From Prorocentrum cordatum (Eukaryota; Sar; Dinophyceae; Prorocentrales; Prorocentraceae), in the NCBI GenBank assembly GCA_963575745.1, contig CAUYUJ010014270.1, forward strand, positions 20,001 to 61,000: a stretch of 41,000 nucleotides of DNA, in the 5' to 3' direction. The stretch's first letter is position 1. Each line of letters opens with the position of its first letter. Positions 9,620-20,159 of the stretch are shown here, in pieces. A program made the translations under genes and the position numbers. The notes under the pieces were generated by a model that saw only the letters and a program-made list of their open reading frames with translations, was not told where the DNA came from and did not search any database.

Positions 9620-10230
9620 CTCCCCAGAGCGCGCTCAGAGTGCCCCAAGAGGCCCCCAAGACTGCCCAAGAGGCCCCCGAGACGCCAAAGAGCGCTCGAA
9701 GACGCCGAAGATGACCCCAAGACGGCCCAAAAGGCCCCCAAGACAGCCCAAGAGGCCTCCAAGACGCCCCAAGAGCCTTCCAAGAGGCCTCCGAAGAGAG
9801 CCCCAAGAGGCCAAAATCGTTGATTTTCATTGTTTTTTTCTATGTTTTTTGTGTTCTGGCTTTTTCGGCTTCCGGACGCTCCAAGACGGCCCAAGAGGCC
9901 CCCAAGACCGCTCAAGACGGCCCACGAAGCTCCCAAGACGGCGCCGAAACGACCCAAGAGAGCCCTCAAGACGGCCCAAGTGCCGCCCAAGACGGACCAA
10001 GAGGCCCCAAGACGGGCCCAAGAGGGACTCAGGAGGGATACCGAGAACTCAAAAAATGGAGCCCTCCGTCCCAGAAGGCGCCCAGGAGGTCCCAAAGAGG
10101 CCCCAAGAGGCCTCCAAGAGGCCCCAAGATGTCGCCAAGAGCAAAACAGAGGCCCCCAGGAAGGAGAGACTCCCAGAGGCCCAAAAGAAAAAGAAAGCCC
10201 AGAAGACCAGAACAGTGAAGGCTCTCAAAA
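9620..10230 (+). repeat. Degenerate CCCAAGAGGCC / CCAAGACGGCC repeat
   Basis: Words such as CCCAAGACGGCCCAAGAGGCC recur dozens of times with variable spacing (roughly 10-15 bp). A T-rich gap at 9820-9860 interrupts the run. A long plus-strand frame (9486-11090) crosses this and the (ACT)n tract, but its residues follow the repeat and show no domain. Confidence 0.75.
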
Positions 10231-10554
10231 CATGTCTCCCAGGCGCCCCCCGAACGGCCTCTCCTCCTACCCCTCCTCCTTCATCACTCCTCAACGACCC
10301 AAGGACCCCAAAGAAGCATCTTGGACGACGAACGAACACGGAAAACCCTCTACTCTCGCCCCATCGAGAGACGACCCCCAGGGAACTGCGTGTCCAGGGA
10401 ACTGCGTCCATACCATCAAAAACTCCCCACGCAAACGCCCCACCGAACGACACCGCCCCCAGCAAAGAAGAGCGCAACATGGGCAACGAACACACAGACA
10501 AAAACCAGCGATGCCATATCACGGGCCGGCGGAATGAGCGAAGCGATTCAATAA
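10231..10554. other. Intergenic DNA
   Basis: A- and C-rich, no repeat or gene recognised. Confidence 0.5.
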
Positions 10555-11600
<1,046 letters not shown>

Positions 11601-11636
11601 TGACTTTTAGTGCCACTATTAATCAACGCCCAATCC

Positions 11637-12860
11637 GCCCGGGCTGAACGCCCCACCCTTCCGGGTTCCGAACGCCCCGCCCATCCACGTCCACGCCCAT
11701 TTGTTTCAGAGCGCGCGCTTCCATATAGGAAGCCTACAGAATTCCTTGGAAGCGCGATGGCTTAGGGTTCCTCTGACACTCCAATGTGCAATTCCCGATT
11801 CCTATGGAAACCAATTGAATCCAATGGAATAACATTGAATCCGATGGATATGCAATGGAATTCCTTTTGGAGTCCGACGAAATGCCTCGGCAATCCGATG
11901 ACATCCTATGGCATTCCCTAAGGGTTATATGGAATTCCTGAGAAATTCTTCAGGCATCCTTCGGGAAGTCCGATAAAATCGTATGAAAATGCCTTGGGAG
12001 CCCGATGGAATATGTCCGGGGGATCTTGTGGAATCCCTGACGAATTCGACAGACACCCTTTGCAATTATTTCGGAGATCGTCTGAAATTCCTTCGTAACC
12101 AGGAGGGAATCCAACGGGATTCCTTTCGGAATTCGATGGGGATCTTCTGGGATTCCGTGAGAATCCGATCAAATTCCGAGGGTGCCCTTTGGAATCCGAT
12201 TGAAACCATGCGGAATTGCCACAGCTCCTCGCCCACAACGAACACCACGCCCGTCTGGGTCCGCGCCAATCTGCTCCACGGCGCGCTCCCATATATAGGA
12301 ACACGAAGGGCCCCCAAGAACCCCCCCGGAAGTCTTCTGGAATCCTGTAAATTGTCTGGGGGAACCTCAGGAATCCGATGGTAGCCCTAGCAGATCCGAT
12401 GGAATCCTATTCTTTCAACGGAAAGCATGACAACCCGATGGACATCGCAAGGCTCCTCGCACGCCCCCCCGCCCGTCCGGGTTCCGAACGCCCCGCCCGT
12501 GCGGGTCCACGCCCATCTGCTCCACGGTGCGCGCATCCGTGTAGGAACCCGAAGGGATTCCTCAGGAAACCTTTCTGGGAATCCAATGGAATTCCTCCCG
12601 AATGCAGTGGAAATCCCATGGACTTCCTGGAAATCATATGGAAATCTAATGGGATGTCTTGGGGGTCCGATGGAGATCCGATGGGACGCCTATGGGACCC
12701 CGAAAGATTCCGATGGAAATCCAACGAAAATGCAATGGCAACTTGTGTAAACCCGTTGGAAATCCGATGTGAATCCGATGGAAGTCCTGCGGAATCGCAT
12801 GGAATTCTTTTGGGATAGTATGGGAATCATATGGGATGCCTTCGGAATCCGATGGAAATC
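11637..12860 (+). repeat. Interspersed ~90-bp block and short GGAAT-type repeats
   Basis: A block containing GGGTTCCGAACGCCCCGCCC, GTCCACGCCCAT, TGCTCCACGGYGCGCGC and TATAGGAA occurs near 11637-11740, 12240-12320 and 12470-12560. Between the blocks the DNA is made of short variable words of the form GGAAT(T)CCGATGGAAAT, about every 12-25 bp, including many EcoRI-like GAATTC cores. No gene. Confidence 0.8.
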
Positions 12861-12875
12861 CGGAGAAGGCGGGTG

Positions 12876-13290
12876 ACATTCAAAATGTGTCTCTCGCCTC
12901 AGCGCCGCACACATTCGTGTTATAAGCGTGCAAGAGTTTCACAAATATAGGGCGGATGAGACTCGAAATGTGGCGCTCGCCTTAGCGCCGCGCGCGCTCG
13001 TGTGAACAATGTGCCATTTCCTCACGGAAGGAGGGTGGGTGGTCTTCGAAATTTGATTATCGCACTACCGCCGCGCACAACCGCATGGTTCTCCCAGAAA
13101 TTGTGTTGGCACGATGTCGGGCGGCCATGACGCAACAGATGCAACGACCCGCGGTGGTGAAATCCCAGAAATGTGTTGCGGCACCATTCACGGCCGCCAA
13201 GACGCAACAGTGACGGTGATTCGCGGCGTTCGGTTCCAAGGAATTGTGTTCCAGCACGATTCGCGATTTTCAAGCGGTCGCTTTCCAACG
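12876..13290 (+). repeat. Diverged ~75-bp tandem repeat
   Basis: GAAATGTGT...GC and CGCCGCGC-type anchors recur near 12879, 12965, 13049, 13098, 13168 and 13241; the last three units share the order GACGCAACAG, GAAATYGTGTT and CACGATTCG. It lies just 3' of the retrotransposon and could include part of its 3' UTR. Confidence 0.6.
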
Positions 13291-13454
13291 ATGCACTTCC
13301 CCAAGTGAAACTGAATCCTTGCACGCAGGGGCCTATGAATAAGCAGCTTGTAGGGAGGGCTCAGGGCCCGAGCATTGACGAATCTTGGGTGTACACTCTT
13401 CCCCATCCTCTTCCTGACACGTACCCAGGGGGGGCGGTCAGGCCGATGACGGTC

Positions 13455-14748
13455 TCAGCCTCGATGAAGCGCTGCTCGCACTTGAGGCGCAGCAGCTCGC
13501 ACAATTCTCTGGGGGACGGGTGCGGGGTGAGAAGAAAGAGTGGTGTGCAGGATATGGGAGGCGACGACAAAATGGCAGGCAGCAGGGGGCGGGGATTTCA
13601 GACCGAGGCGAGTGAGGAGGTCGGGGGAGAGGGAGACATTCAGAATCTCTGCAGTCCAGTCCAGGACTCTGGAACACTCGAAATCGTGTGGCACGTGATC
13701 ACGGCCGCACCTGCAGCCAAATCTACACTGATCCCCGTCCTCTTGAAAGCGAGCTGCCGTCGTCCACGCTCCGAAAAGGGATGCAATGTACGAAGATGAA
13801 AGAGCTGGTGGCAACTGGACACATGCAACCCGCACCCGCCCCCAATCAATCCCATTAATCTCACTCGCGTGCTGCGGGCACCAATCCTTTAGACGGCGAG
13901 CGAGAGAGGACGAGACAGCAGGAGGATAGAGGATGCCCGAGATGGAAGCACACAGCGCGCGCTGAAGCTTGGGCCGAGCTCCAGCATGCTGAGAGGAGGC
14001 CCGAAGCATGGCGAGGATCGGTTGGGCCTCCTCCAGCGCTGCTCTACCACGCTGCGACCAAGCCGAGCTCGATGGGAAGCCTCTGGCTGCCTCGCGGAAG
14101 TGCTCTACAATGCTTATGTCGGCCCAGAAGGCCGGAGACAATTTGTTATCACACAAGTCTCGGATGGTCCGCTGGGACAGAGCAGCTGCGTGCAGTCGGG
14201 CATATACCGACTCCCAGCCACGAAATGTCCATAGCGCGGCCCTCATGCGAGTAGCAAGGTTGACCGCCAGTCCGCTTCTGAACTTCGGCGCTCCCCAGAG
14301 ATGTATATTGAAGAAGTCCGATCGAGCAAAAGAGCAATGGGGGACGCGATATACAGAAGCTAACAGGGCAAGTTCTGACTGGGGGAATCTGGGAGGGAGA
14401 GGGAGGAACTGACCAACGTAGGAGAGAGTCGTCAGAGCCCTTTTGTCGCACATTGCCGCGGCGACAGCAGTGGGGGGAGAGGCGGCAGCAATGGCTTGCA
14501 CACGCAGCGAGTGCTTAGCTCGGGGCGCGATCCAAGACTGCCGGCGGACTTCAGGTCCGAGGATCAGACCGAGGGTTTTCAAGGACGGGGAAATCTGAAA
14601 CTCGGCCCAGGCTGGGATCACACGAACGATCCAGTCTCTGTATTTCTGGGCCAGGGCCTGGGTAAAGGGACCCGCCAGAGGAGTCAGAAAGCACTTGCTA
14701 GCTTTTAAATGAAGGGCCGCAAAGGCCGCCGCAAATTGGAACATATTG
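13455..14748 (-). pseudogene. LINE ORF2, thumb and C-terminal Cys/His region
   Basis: About 430 codons, intact within this frame, from just after motif C to the end of ORF2. Begins FQFAAAFAALHLKASKCFLT (motif D/E region), then TLGLILGPE, a long helical region, and near the end CRFGCRCGRDHVPHDFEC. The pattern CX3CXC...HX2HX3C is like the zinc-knuckle found at the C-terminus of many LINE ORF2 proteins, thought to bind RNA or DNA. Confidence 0.8.
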
Positions 14749-14753
14749 AAAAA

Positions 14754-15334
14754 GGGTTTTCAACCCCGCTAAGACGTACACCACTGCTCCGAGGTCCTCA
14801 GCACACGCACGGGCCGCGCCAGATGTCAGTCGCCCGTGCGTTTTGGAGCTCTTCGTCGAACCAGCTGCTGGAGCGACTCTCTCTTCAAAGGTGTCCTCGA
14901 GCAGGGCAAGAAAGGGATGAGAAGCGAGGGCGCACAGGGCACCGCTGCCTGGGCAGCCTTGCACTATACCAGAGGGGATGTGAAAGAGCGGCAGCAGAAC
15001 ATGTCCAGCCATCGCGAAGCACAGTACATTCGCATATATCACTCGAACGAACCATTTGAGAGGAGAGGGGATAGCGAGAGCGTCAACGACAAGAAGGAGC
15101 CAGGGGTGAGCGAGACTAGGAAAGGCGCGAGCGAAATCGAAGCTCACGAGAGCTGGGAGGGCATGCGGGGCACACTCACGCATCGAAGCCACACGTGCGT
15201 ACATGTCAAGCTCGATCACATTCATGCCATGGTTCCGTCCCCGAACGAAGCCGCGCTGCAGCTTACTGACGAAATTGGGGATCTCAACCGAGAGGGGCCA
15301 GAAGACTGCTGCCGTTATCACCTTGACGTCCGCG
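14754..15334 (-). pseudogene. LINE ORF2, reverse transcriptase palm (motifs A, B, C)
   Basis: Reads QRGFVRGRNHGMNVIELD, then motif A VSFDFARAFPSLAHPW with its catalytic Asp. Motif B is IPSGIVQGCPGSGALCAL. At the position of the catalytic YADD-type box it has RACAEDLGAVV, so the first of the two Asp is Glu (GAG at 14796-14798). This would be expected to cripple polymerisation. The frame changes again at the five-T run (14749-14753). Confidence 0.8.
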
Positions 15335-15341
15335 TTTTTTT

Positions 15342-15897
15342 AGCCCGAGGGGTCTGGTCTGGGAGGCTTCACGTATGATACCTTCGGGGTCCCCGTCTTC
15401 TTCCCCCTTCGGGATGAGCGCTGTTCTAAGGTAGTTGAAGTCAACTCCCATGTACTGTCCACTAAGACACCACCACATCACCGTTGTCAGGACCTGGGGC
15501 CCACGCGGATGATAAAGCCGGGCAGCGTAGGGTAGGCCATCTGGCCCAGGAGAGCTGTTGGAGGCCTTCTGGGGCACCCTAGAGATCGTGGCCTGGGACG
15601 GGGGCGGGAGGTTCATGAGGTCCACCTTGGGGCCGTACTTTTCGACAAGCTCGGCAGCTTTCTGGACCTCCACCTGCTTCGCACTGAAAATCTGCCCCCA
15701 GTGCGATGACAGCGCGCCCAGCATCGCTTCTGGCGCAGTGGGAACCTGGCCTTGATGCCGCAGCCCCTGCAACACCAGTCGGCGATCAAAGGGAAACCAT
15801 AGCCTAGCTAGTTTCGCCAACCCGCGAAGACGACGGCGAGTTTTCTTCTGGACCACGGCGGGGTCGTCGGCGTTCAACGATGAGCGTAGCACAGCTC
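15342..15897 (-). pseudogene. LINE ORF2, reverse transcriptase N-terminal (fingers) region
   Basis: Contains the entry motif NSSPGPDGLPYAARLY (the GPDG-type motif of non-LTR reverse transcriptases) and RTALIPKGEED followed by TRPLGLK, the usual 'RPL.LKN' block ahead of the palm. At the A7 run 15335-15341 the frame changes; the next frame continues N-ADVKVITAA as expected for the family. Confidence 0.8.
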
Positions 15898-16268
15898 GTT
15901 TTTTTCCGCCATTTTGTAGTGGGCGACGTTCGTAGCCATCTGCGCTTCAACAGGGTGGCGAAGCCGAAGAACACCAGCAGGCTCGTCTATCTCCAGATAG
16001 TGACGGGCCAGACGGTGACTAGGGACAAGACGGCGTCCCAGATTCATATCCTGTTGCCAGAGAGCCCTGGAGATCGATTTGTAGATGATGAGATGGGTAA
16101 GAGTAGATGCTGGGTCCTTGAAGATCATGATGTTTCTAGCGTACTGGGCCGCCGATCTCATCACCTTCTTCTGAAAGGCAAGCAAGAGCGGTGGTGGCAG
16201 CGAGCTCGTGTCGACATCCAGCGCAGCAGCCTGAACAAATTTCCGATATTCTGGGCGCTTGAAGATGT

Positions 16269-16305
<37 letters not shown>

Positions 16306-16637
16306 CGGCCTATCTGAGAGGGTCCCTGGGTTCATCACCGTCGAGACTGCTGCGTGGTCGGACAGCTCAAGCTGGCGCATAACTTCAGGAAAGTCGTGCA
16401 CCTGACCAGCGGTACTAAGTTGAGTCAAAGCCCATCCTGGAACACTTACAAAGAGGCGGTCCAGGCTAGAGGTCGTGTGGCTTGGTTTGTGATAATGAGT
16501 CTGGCCCCCCGCCTCCACCTCCGTCATCAGCCCGAAGATCTGACGCCACACGGTCTCACGCTGACGTCGCCAACCTTGCAGCTGCTGCTGAGCAAGAGGA
16601 TGGCCGCGCATATGGCGCGGAGGAAGAAGAGAAACGT
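15898..16637 (-). pseudogene. LINE ORF2, endonuclease C-terminus and linker
   Basis: Continues the endonuclease in the shifted frame: NVSLLPPRH after GDF, then SSLDRLFVSVPGW (catalytic Asp) and LELSDHAAVSTVM (the SDH motif with catalytic Asp and His). A run of 35 C on this strand (16270-16304) encodes eleven prolines without changing frame. The linker includes DIFKRPEYRKFVQAAALDVD. The frame stops soon after MAEKNELCYAHR, while the reverse transcriptase continues in the -1 frame from the A-AAA-AAC at 15898-15904. Confidence 0.75.
16270..16304. repeat. 35-base G homopolymer inside LINE ORF2
   Basis: Uninterrupted G on the plus strand, C on the coding strand, giving eleven consecutive Pro codons between the SDH motif and DIFKRPEY. 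Its exact length is the kind of value most easily wrong in an assembly. Confidence 0.9.
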
Positions 16638-17228
16638 TAGAAAGTCCCCGACGACAGCCACGAACGAGTGCATGGGGTCCCGAGAGGCCATGGCGAGGTC
16701 GTCCTGGATTGCCTGGAAAATGATGTCCCTACGAAAAGTGGCAAGGTTGTGGTTATGTATGTTCCAATGAGAGATCCAAACTCCATTAGGAAAGCAAAGT
16801 TGAAGCTGTTGAACGCGCCCTGGAACCCAAACCTGAAGAACAACCTGCGGACGATTAGTTTCAGGGAGCTGACCAACATCAGGAGCGAACGTAATAATTC
16901 CCCCCGCATTAGAGGGAGCGCTGTCCTCGCCAGAGTCGCAGAAGGATGAGAAGGCGCGGAAGGGACGATGGAGGTGGTAGAGGAAGTCATCAACTTCAAA
17001 TTGCGCGCCGTGGCATTCCTGCACTGCAACCGAGCCCCCTTGGACGAGCAGTGACGAAAGATATGACAGTTTGCGGCCGCGAAGCCCCAGTTGATGATAG
17101 AAGAGGGCCCGCGCATTCCATGATGCGAGAAACAGCGGCAACTCCTTCGAGCCGCCGCCAGCCCATGTCTTGAAGAAGGCGCTAGGAGCACCACCGCGTC
17201 GGCTGCGAGGTGTTCGAGAGCGCCGCAT
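16638..17228 (-). pseudogene. LINE ORF2, N-terminal AP-endonuclease part
   Basis: Starts at the ATG at 17228, in a different frame from ORF1. It shows the endonuclease/exonuclease/phosphatase signature: FLASWNARAL (metal-site Asn), VAVQECHG (catalytic Glu), GGIITFAP, SHWNIHNHN, and FVAVVGDF, the start of the GDFN motif. After GDF the frame changes; the Asn codon and the rest follow one frame over (16638-16641, at a TTTCTAAC). The enzyme would nick target DNA to prime reverse transcription. Key residues are present up to the break. Confidence 0.8.
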
Positions 17229-18384
17229 CAACTCTTGGCTTGATGGCTTCCTTGACCATGCCAAGCTCTTGCAAGTGGTCGTCAGCATACTCGACCGTGG
17301 GCTGCGCCCCTGGGCCGCTGACTGAGATCCTGAGCAACTGTTTCCATTGCGCCGAGATCGTGCCCTGGGATTTGTCCGTGAAGAACTTAATGTTGTGCGG
17401 GTGAGCGCCATAGATCGACTCCAAAACTTTGCGTGCACGTTTGAGCGAGATCTCTGTCTTGACCATGCACGGGCTTTTGTCCAGGGACAGGTACAGCTCC
17501 TGGGTGTGGCCCATGGGGTCCCTGACCGTGAACCTCTGCCAAGACCCGTCACGCCCACGGAGAAGAGAGATCGCCTTCGCCACTCGCTTGGCCGCGAGGT
17601 TGGCGTTGCCGAGGAAGCGGATGACGAACTTGGTGTCGGAGGGATCGCTCTCGATGCGGACCTCCTCGTTCGGGACCTGAAACTGCTGGAACCATCCGTC
17701 GAGTGTGTTCTTGACTTCATTTTGCTGCACCATGTTCTTCGTCCTGGCCACGATGATGGTCGGGTCAGGCTCGCGCATGAAGTCAGCATCTGGGATCGGC
17801 TGGATGGACGGGCGCTCGGACTGCATGATGCCGAACAACTCCTCCAACCGCGTGATCTTATCCTCCAAGACTGTGATGCGTTGGCCCTCTGCTTTGCTCG
17901 TGGTCTCCACTGATGCCAGACGACGTTCCATCTGCTGGCCGAGGGTCTCACAGGAGGTCTGCACCGTGCCAGCGAGGGTGGCGACCGAGGTCTGGATGCT
18001 CTGGATGGCCTCCATGAGGGTATTCTTTGTGGCGTCCACGTACTGGCGAATGTCCCCGTCGCCAGCCGGTTGTGGTCCACCTGGTGGAGGAAGATTGGGA
18101 AGCTGGGGGTGCTGCAACGGAGGACCACCAGGAGGCTGGACAGCAGGAGCCGCGCGACGCGCGGCCGCCGCGGGGGTATCACTGCCAACTGTGCCACCAG
18201 ATGTTGCCGCGCGCCTACCACGGTTGGCTGGGGACTGCGCTGCATGCCGTCGGACTCCTTCAGCTGGGGCCTGCGCCAGGTCCTGCGCACGCCGCCCTTG
18301 TTCACCACTGCGGCTGCGATCGTCTCGAGGCGAGATCGGTGGAGACACGAAGGTCTCCCTGTCGTCCATGGCAACTGCAGGCAT
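17182..18384 (-). CDS. LINE ORF1 protein (coiled coil, probable RNA-binding domain)
   Basis: 400 residues from the ATG at 18384; the frame also opens upstream at a GTG but without an ATG. The first ~115 residues are Pro/Ala/Arg-rich. Residues ~120-190 form a helical coiled-coil-like stretch (TLMEAIQSIQTSVATLAGTV, then VLEDKITRLEELFGIM). The rest is a mixed alpha/beta region (TKFVIRFLGNANLAAKRVAK, WQRFTVRDPMG) that looks like the RRM-like part of LINE ORF1 proteins. Those proteins coat the element's RNA and assist target-primed reverse transcription; the role here is inferred from position and architecture. The frame is intact. It ends CGG TGG TGC TCC TAG, overlapping the likely ORF2 start at 17228 by 47 nt. 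The next in-frame ATG (18369) is an alternative start. Confidence 0.7.
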   Translation of the reverse strand: MPAVAMDDRETFVSPPISPRDDRSRSGEQGRRAQDLAQAPAEGVRRHAAQSPANRGRRAATSGGTVGSDTPAAAARRAAPAVQPPGGPPLQHPQLPNLPPPGGPQPAGDGDIRQYVDATKNTLMEAIQSIQTSVATLAGTVQTSCETLGQQMERRLASVETTSKAEGQRITVLEDKITRLEELFGIMQSERPSIQPIPDADFMREPDPTIIVARTKNMVQQNEVKNTLDGWFQQFQVPNEEVRIESDPSDTKFVIRFLGNANLAAKRVAKAISLLRGRDGSWQRFTVRDPMGHTQELYLSLDKSPCMVKTEISLKRARKVLESIYGAHPHNIKFFTDKSQGTISAQWKQLLRISVSGPGAQPTVEYADDHLQELGMVKEAIKPRVDAALSNTSQPTRWCS

Positions 18385-18528
18385 GTCTGGGAGGAGAGAG
18401 GTCTGGCTGCCTGCCAACGAAATGTCGCCGTGGGCCCTCAGCCCCAATATGGCTCCAGCCACCTGTTTGCGGAAGGGTCCACAGCTAATCGCAACACCTC
18501 GGTTCCCCGAACCTTCGTTACGTTTAGC

Positions 18529-18550
18529 CTTGAGCCAAAATGGCTACGGA
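18529..18550 (-). other. Dinoflagellate spliced leader (DinoSL) embedded in genomic DNA
   Basis: The minus strand reads TCCGTAGCCATT followed by TTGGCTCAAG, a perfect match to the 22-nt leader that dinoflagellates trans-splice onto nuclear mRNAs (first base T, allowed by the consensus). It is followed directly by GCTAAACG of the ORF1 leader and preceded by a pyrimidine microsatellite. There is no donor GT after it, so it is not an SL RNA gene. It is a relic of a mature, trans-spliced transcript. Confidence 0.95.
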
Positions 18551-18904
18551 TTCCCCATCCTCTTCCTCTTCCTCCTCCTCCTCCTCCTCTTCCTCCTCCT
18601 CCTCCTCCCTCCTTTTTTCCTCCCTCCTCCCTCCTCCCCTCCTCCCTCCTCCCTCCTGCCTCCTCCCTCTCCTCCTCCTTCTCCACCTCGTCCCTTCTCC
18701 ACCCCCTCCTCTACCTACCCTCCTCATCCTACTCCTCCTCCTCCTCCTTCCTCCTACTCATCCTCCTCTCCTCATCCTCCTCCCTCTCCTCCTCCTCCCC
18801 TCCCCCCTCCTCCTCCTCCCTCTCCCTCCCGCCCCTCCCTCCCTCCCTCCCTCCCTCCCCTCCCTCCCTCCCCTCCCTCCCTCCCTCCCTCCCTCCCCCC
18901 CCCG
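18551..18904 (+). repeat. (TCC)n / (TCCC)n pyrimidine tract
   Basis: Nearly pure C/T on the plus strand, starting immediately at the DinoSL boundary. All open frames crossing it are low-complexity. Confidence 0.9.
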
Positions 18905-19040
18905 CACGTGACGAGACCGGCGGCAGGGGCGCGGCCACGTGCCCGCCCGAGGCGGGGCGCTCCTGCTCGCGCTGCCAGTAGACAGGGCGGCCCTCCCAAG
19001 AGGACCCGGACAGGGCGTAGACGCCGTTGACCTGGAGGAG
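18905..19040 (-). CDS. Exon-like fragment, unknown protein
   Basis: After a pyrimidine tract and CTCCAG|GTCAACGGC, the minus strand reads VNGVYALSGSSWEGRPVYW and QREQERPASGGHVAAPLPPV. The region is bounded by purine/pyrimidine repeats on both sides, so it may be a single exon or a stranded fragment. The VNGVY...W.GRPVY pattern is protein-like; I cannot name a domain. No partner exon was found nearby. Confidence 0.35.
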
Positions 19041-19194
19041 GGAAGGAGGGGAGGGGGAGGGAAGGAGGACGAGGAGGACCACCAAGGGGGGAGGGAAGGG
19101 GGAGGGAGGGAAGGAAGGGAAGGAGGGAAGGGGGAGGGAAGGAGGGAAGGAAAAAGGGAGGGAAGGGGGAGGGAAGGAGGACGAGGACGACTAC
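19041..19194 (+). repeat. (GGGA)n / (GGA)n purine tract
   Basis: GGAAGGGGGAGGGAAGG-type repeats, the mirror in base composition of the tract at 18551-18904 on the other side of the exon-like fragment. Confidence 0.85.
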
Positions 19195-19346
19195 CCGGCC
19201 CGCCGCAACCTGAAAAAAGGGTGCCCGGCGCATCTTTTCAGGCGGGGCGCCCCTCGGCGATCTGCTGGAGACCGTGGAGCAGCTTGCGGGAAATGCGTGC
19301 TGCCACAACCCGGCGGTTGAGCGACAGCGGGCCACATCCTAAAGTA
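19195..19346 (+). repeat. ~150-bp duplicated fragment, copy 1
   Basis: Shares CCCGCCGCAA, GGTGCCCG.CGCATCTTT, CTGGAGAC.GTGGAGCAGCTT, GTGCTGCCACAACCC and CGACAGCGGGCCACATCCT with 21481-21628. In copy 1 a plus-strand frame reads ARRIFSGGAPLGDLLETVEQ and ends CCHNPAVERQRATS before a TAA, which suggests a gene fragment. One base out of frame upstream breaks it. Confidence 0.7.
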
Positions 19347-19644
19347 TGGAAGAGGAGAAGGGAGAGGGGAGGAGAAAAAGGAATTGGAGGAGAAGGAGAC
19401 GGAGGAGGAGGAAAATCACCCGGGGACTTGCCCAACCCTTGGAAGCATGTGGCCAGTATGCATCGGATCGCTCAATACAGAGGCAATGATTGAATGCCCC
19501 GCAATGCCCTCGAACGCTTCGCCAAAAAAAGCCGGGCCACAGTCAGATGTTCCACATGTGCGGCGTCACTCTTAAGAGTCAAGTCACTGGCAGGGGAACG
19601 GCCACCAGGGGGCGTGGAAACATGTGGAGGAGGGACGACTGTAG
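19347..19644. other. Intergenic DNA
   Basis: Purine-rich at first, then ordinary sequence with no gene recognised. Confidence 0.5.
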
Positions 19645-19786
19645 GGGGTCAAATGCGAACCCTACCCTACCCCCCACGATTTCTAAGGGGGAGGGTCATT
19701 CCATTCAGAAGCTCCCGAAAGAAGTGAACTCCACCCTCCCCCTCAGAAATCGTGGGGGGGTAGGGGTAGGGTTCGAGTGTGGCCCC
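19645..19786. mobile_element. Inverted-repeat element E
   Basis: ~52-bp arms (19645-19696 and 19733-19786) pair closely: GAACCCTACCCTACC with GGTAGGGGTAGGGTTC, and CCACGATTTCTAAGGGGGAG with CTCCCCCTCAGAAATCGTGG. The loop is 36 bp. It is non-coding, a foldback or MITE-like element. Confidence 0.8.
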
Positions 19787-20159
19787 TTAGATTGGAGACA
19801 TAATTCGTGGGAGTAGCAGCGCCTTGCGCTGTGTTCGCATTGCAGGGCAGCGCCCTGCGCGCTTTGACATTACGGCGCCCTGCGCTAAACGTGGCATGTG
19901 CCCGCATGCATTACAAGCAAGCAGGCAGCTGAAAAAGGGATGTAGCATGGGCAACGGACAGCGCCATGTGCTACTCGCTGCGCCGCGCTCGCACACGCCG
20001 CGATGTGCAATCTAATAGCAGCATGCGCGATGGGGAGAGGTCGTGCGTCCACGGGGCGACTGTAAGCAGGGCTGGTATCACACCTGCCTGTGCCTCATGT
20101 GTTCAGTCCTGTGCCTGACTGCCGCTGGGTTAATATACCCGGCCGCCAACGCATCATGG
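19787..20159. other. Intergenic DNA
   Basis: Several GCGCCCTGCGC-type words near 19810-19890. A short plus-strand frame near 20079 looks like a signal peptide by composition but has no gene context. Nothing else seen. Confidence 0.5.

Larger units (their letters stand above)
13455..18550 (-). mobile_element. LINE-type non-LTR retrotransposon headed by DinoSL
   Basis: The order on the minus strand is DinoSL, 5' UTR, ORF1 with coiled coil, overlapping ORF2 with AP-endonuclease (EEP), reverse transcriptase and a Cys/His C-terminal motif. This is the layout of L1/Tad-like elements. The 5' end is sharply defined because the spliced leader abuts a (TCC)n tract. The 3' end is not: no poly-A tract is visible below 13455, so the limit given is the last coding base. 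Four frame changes split ORF2, so this copy looks inactive unless they are assembly errors at homopolymers. Confidence 0.85.

Noticed and set aside
20079-20150. Short frame resembling a signal peptide (CLCLMCSVLCLTAAG)
   Set aside because: No downstream coding sequence other than the satellite and no splice partner.
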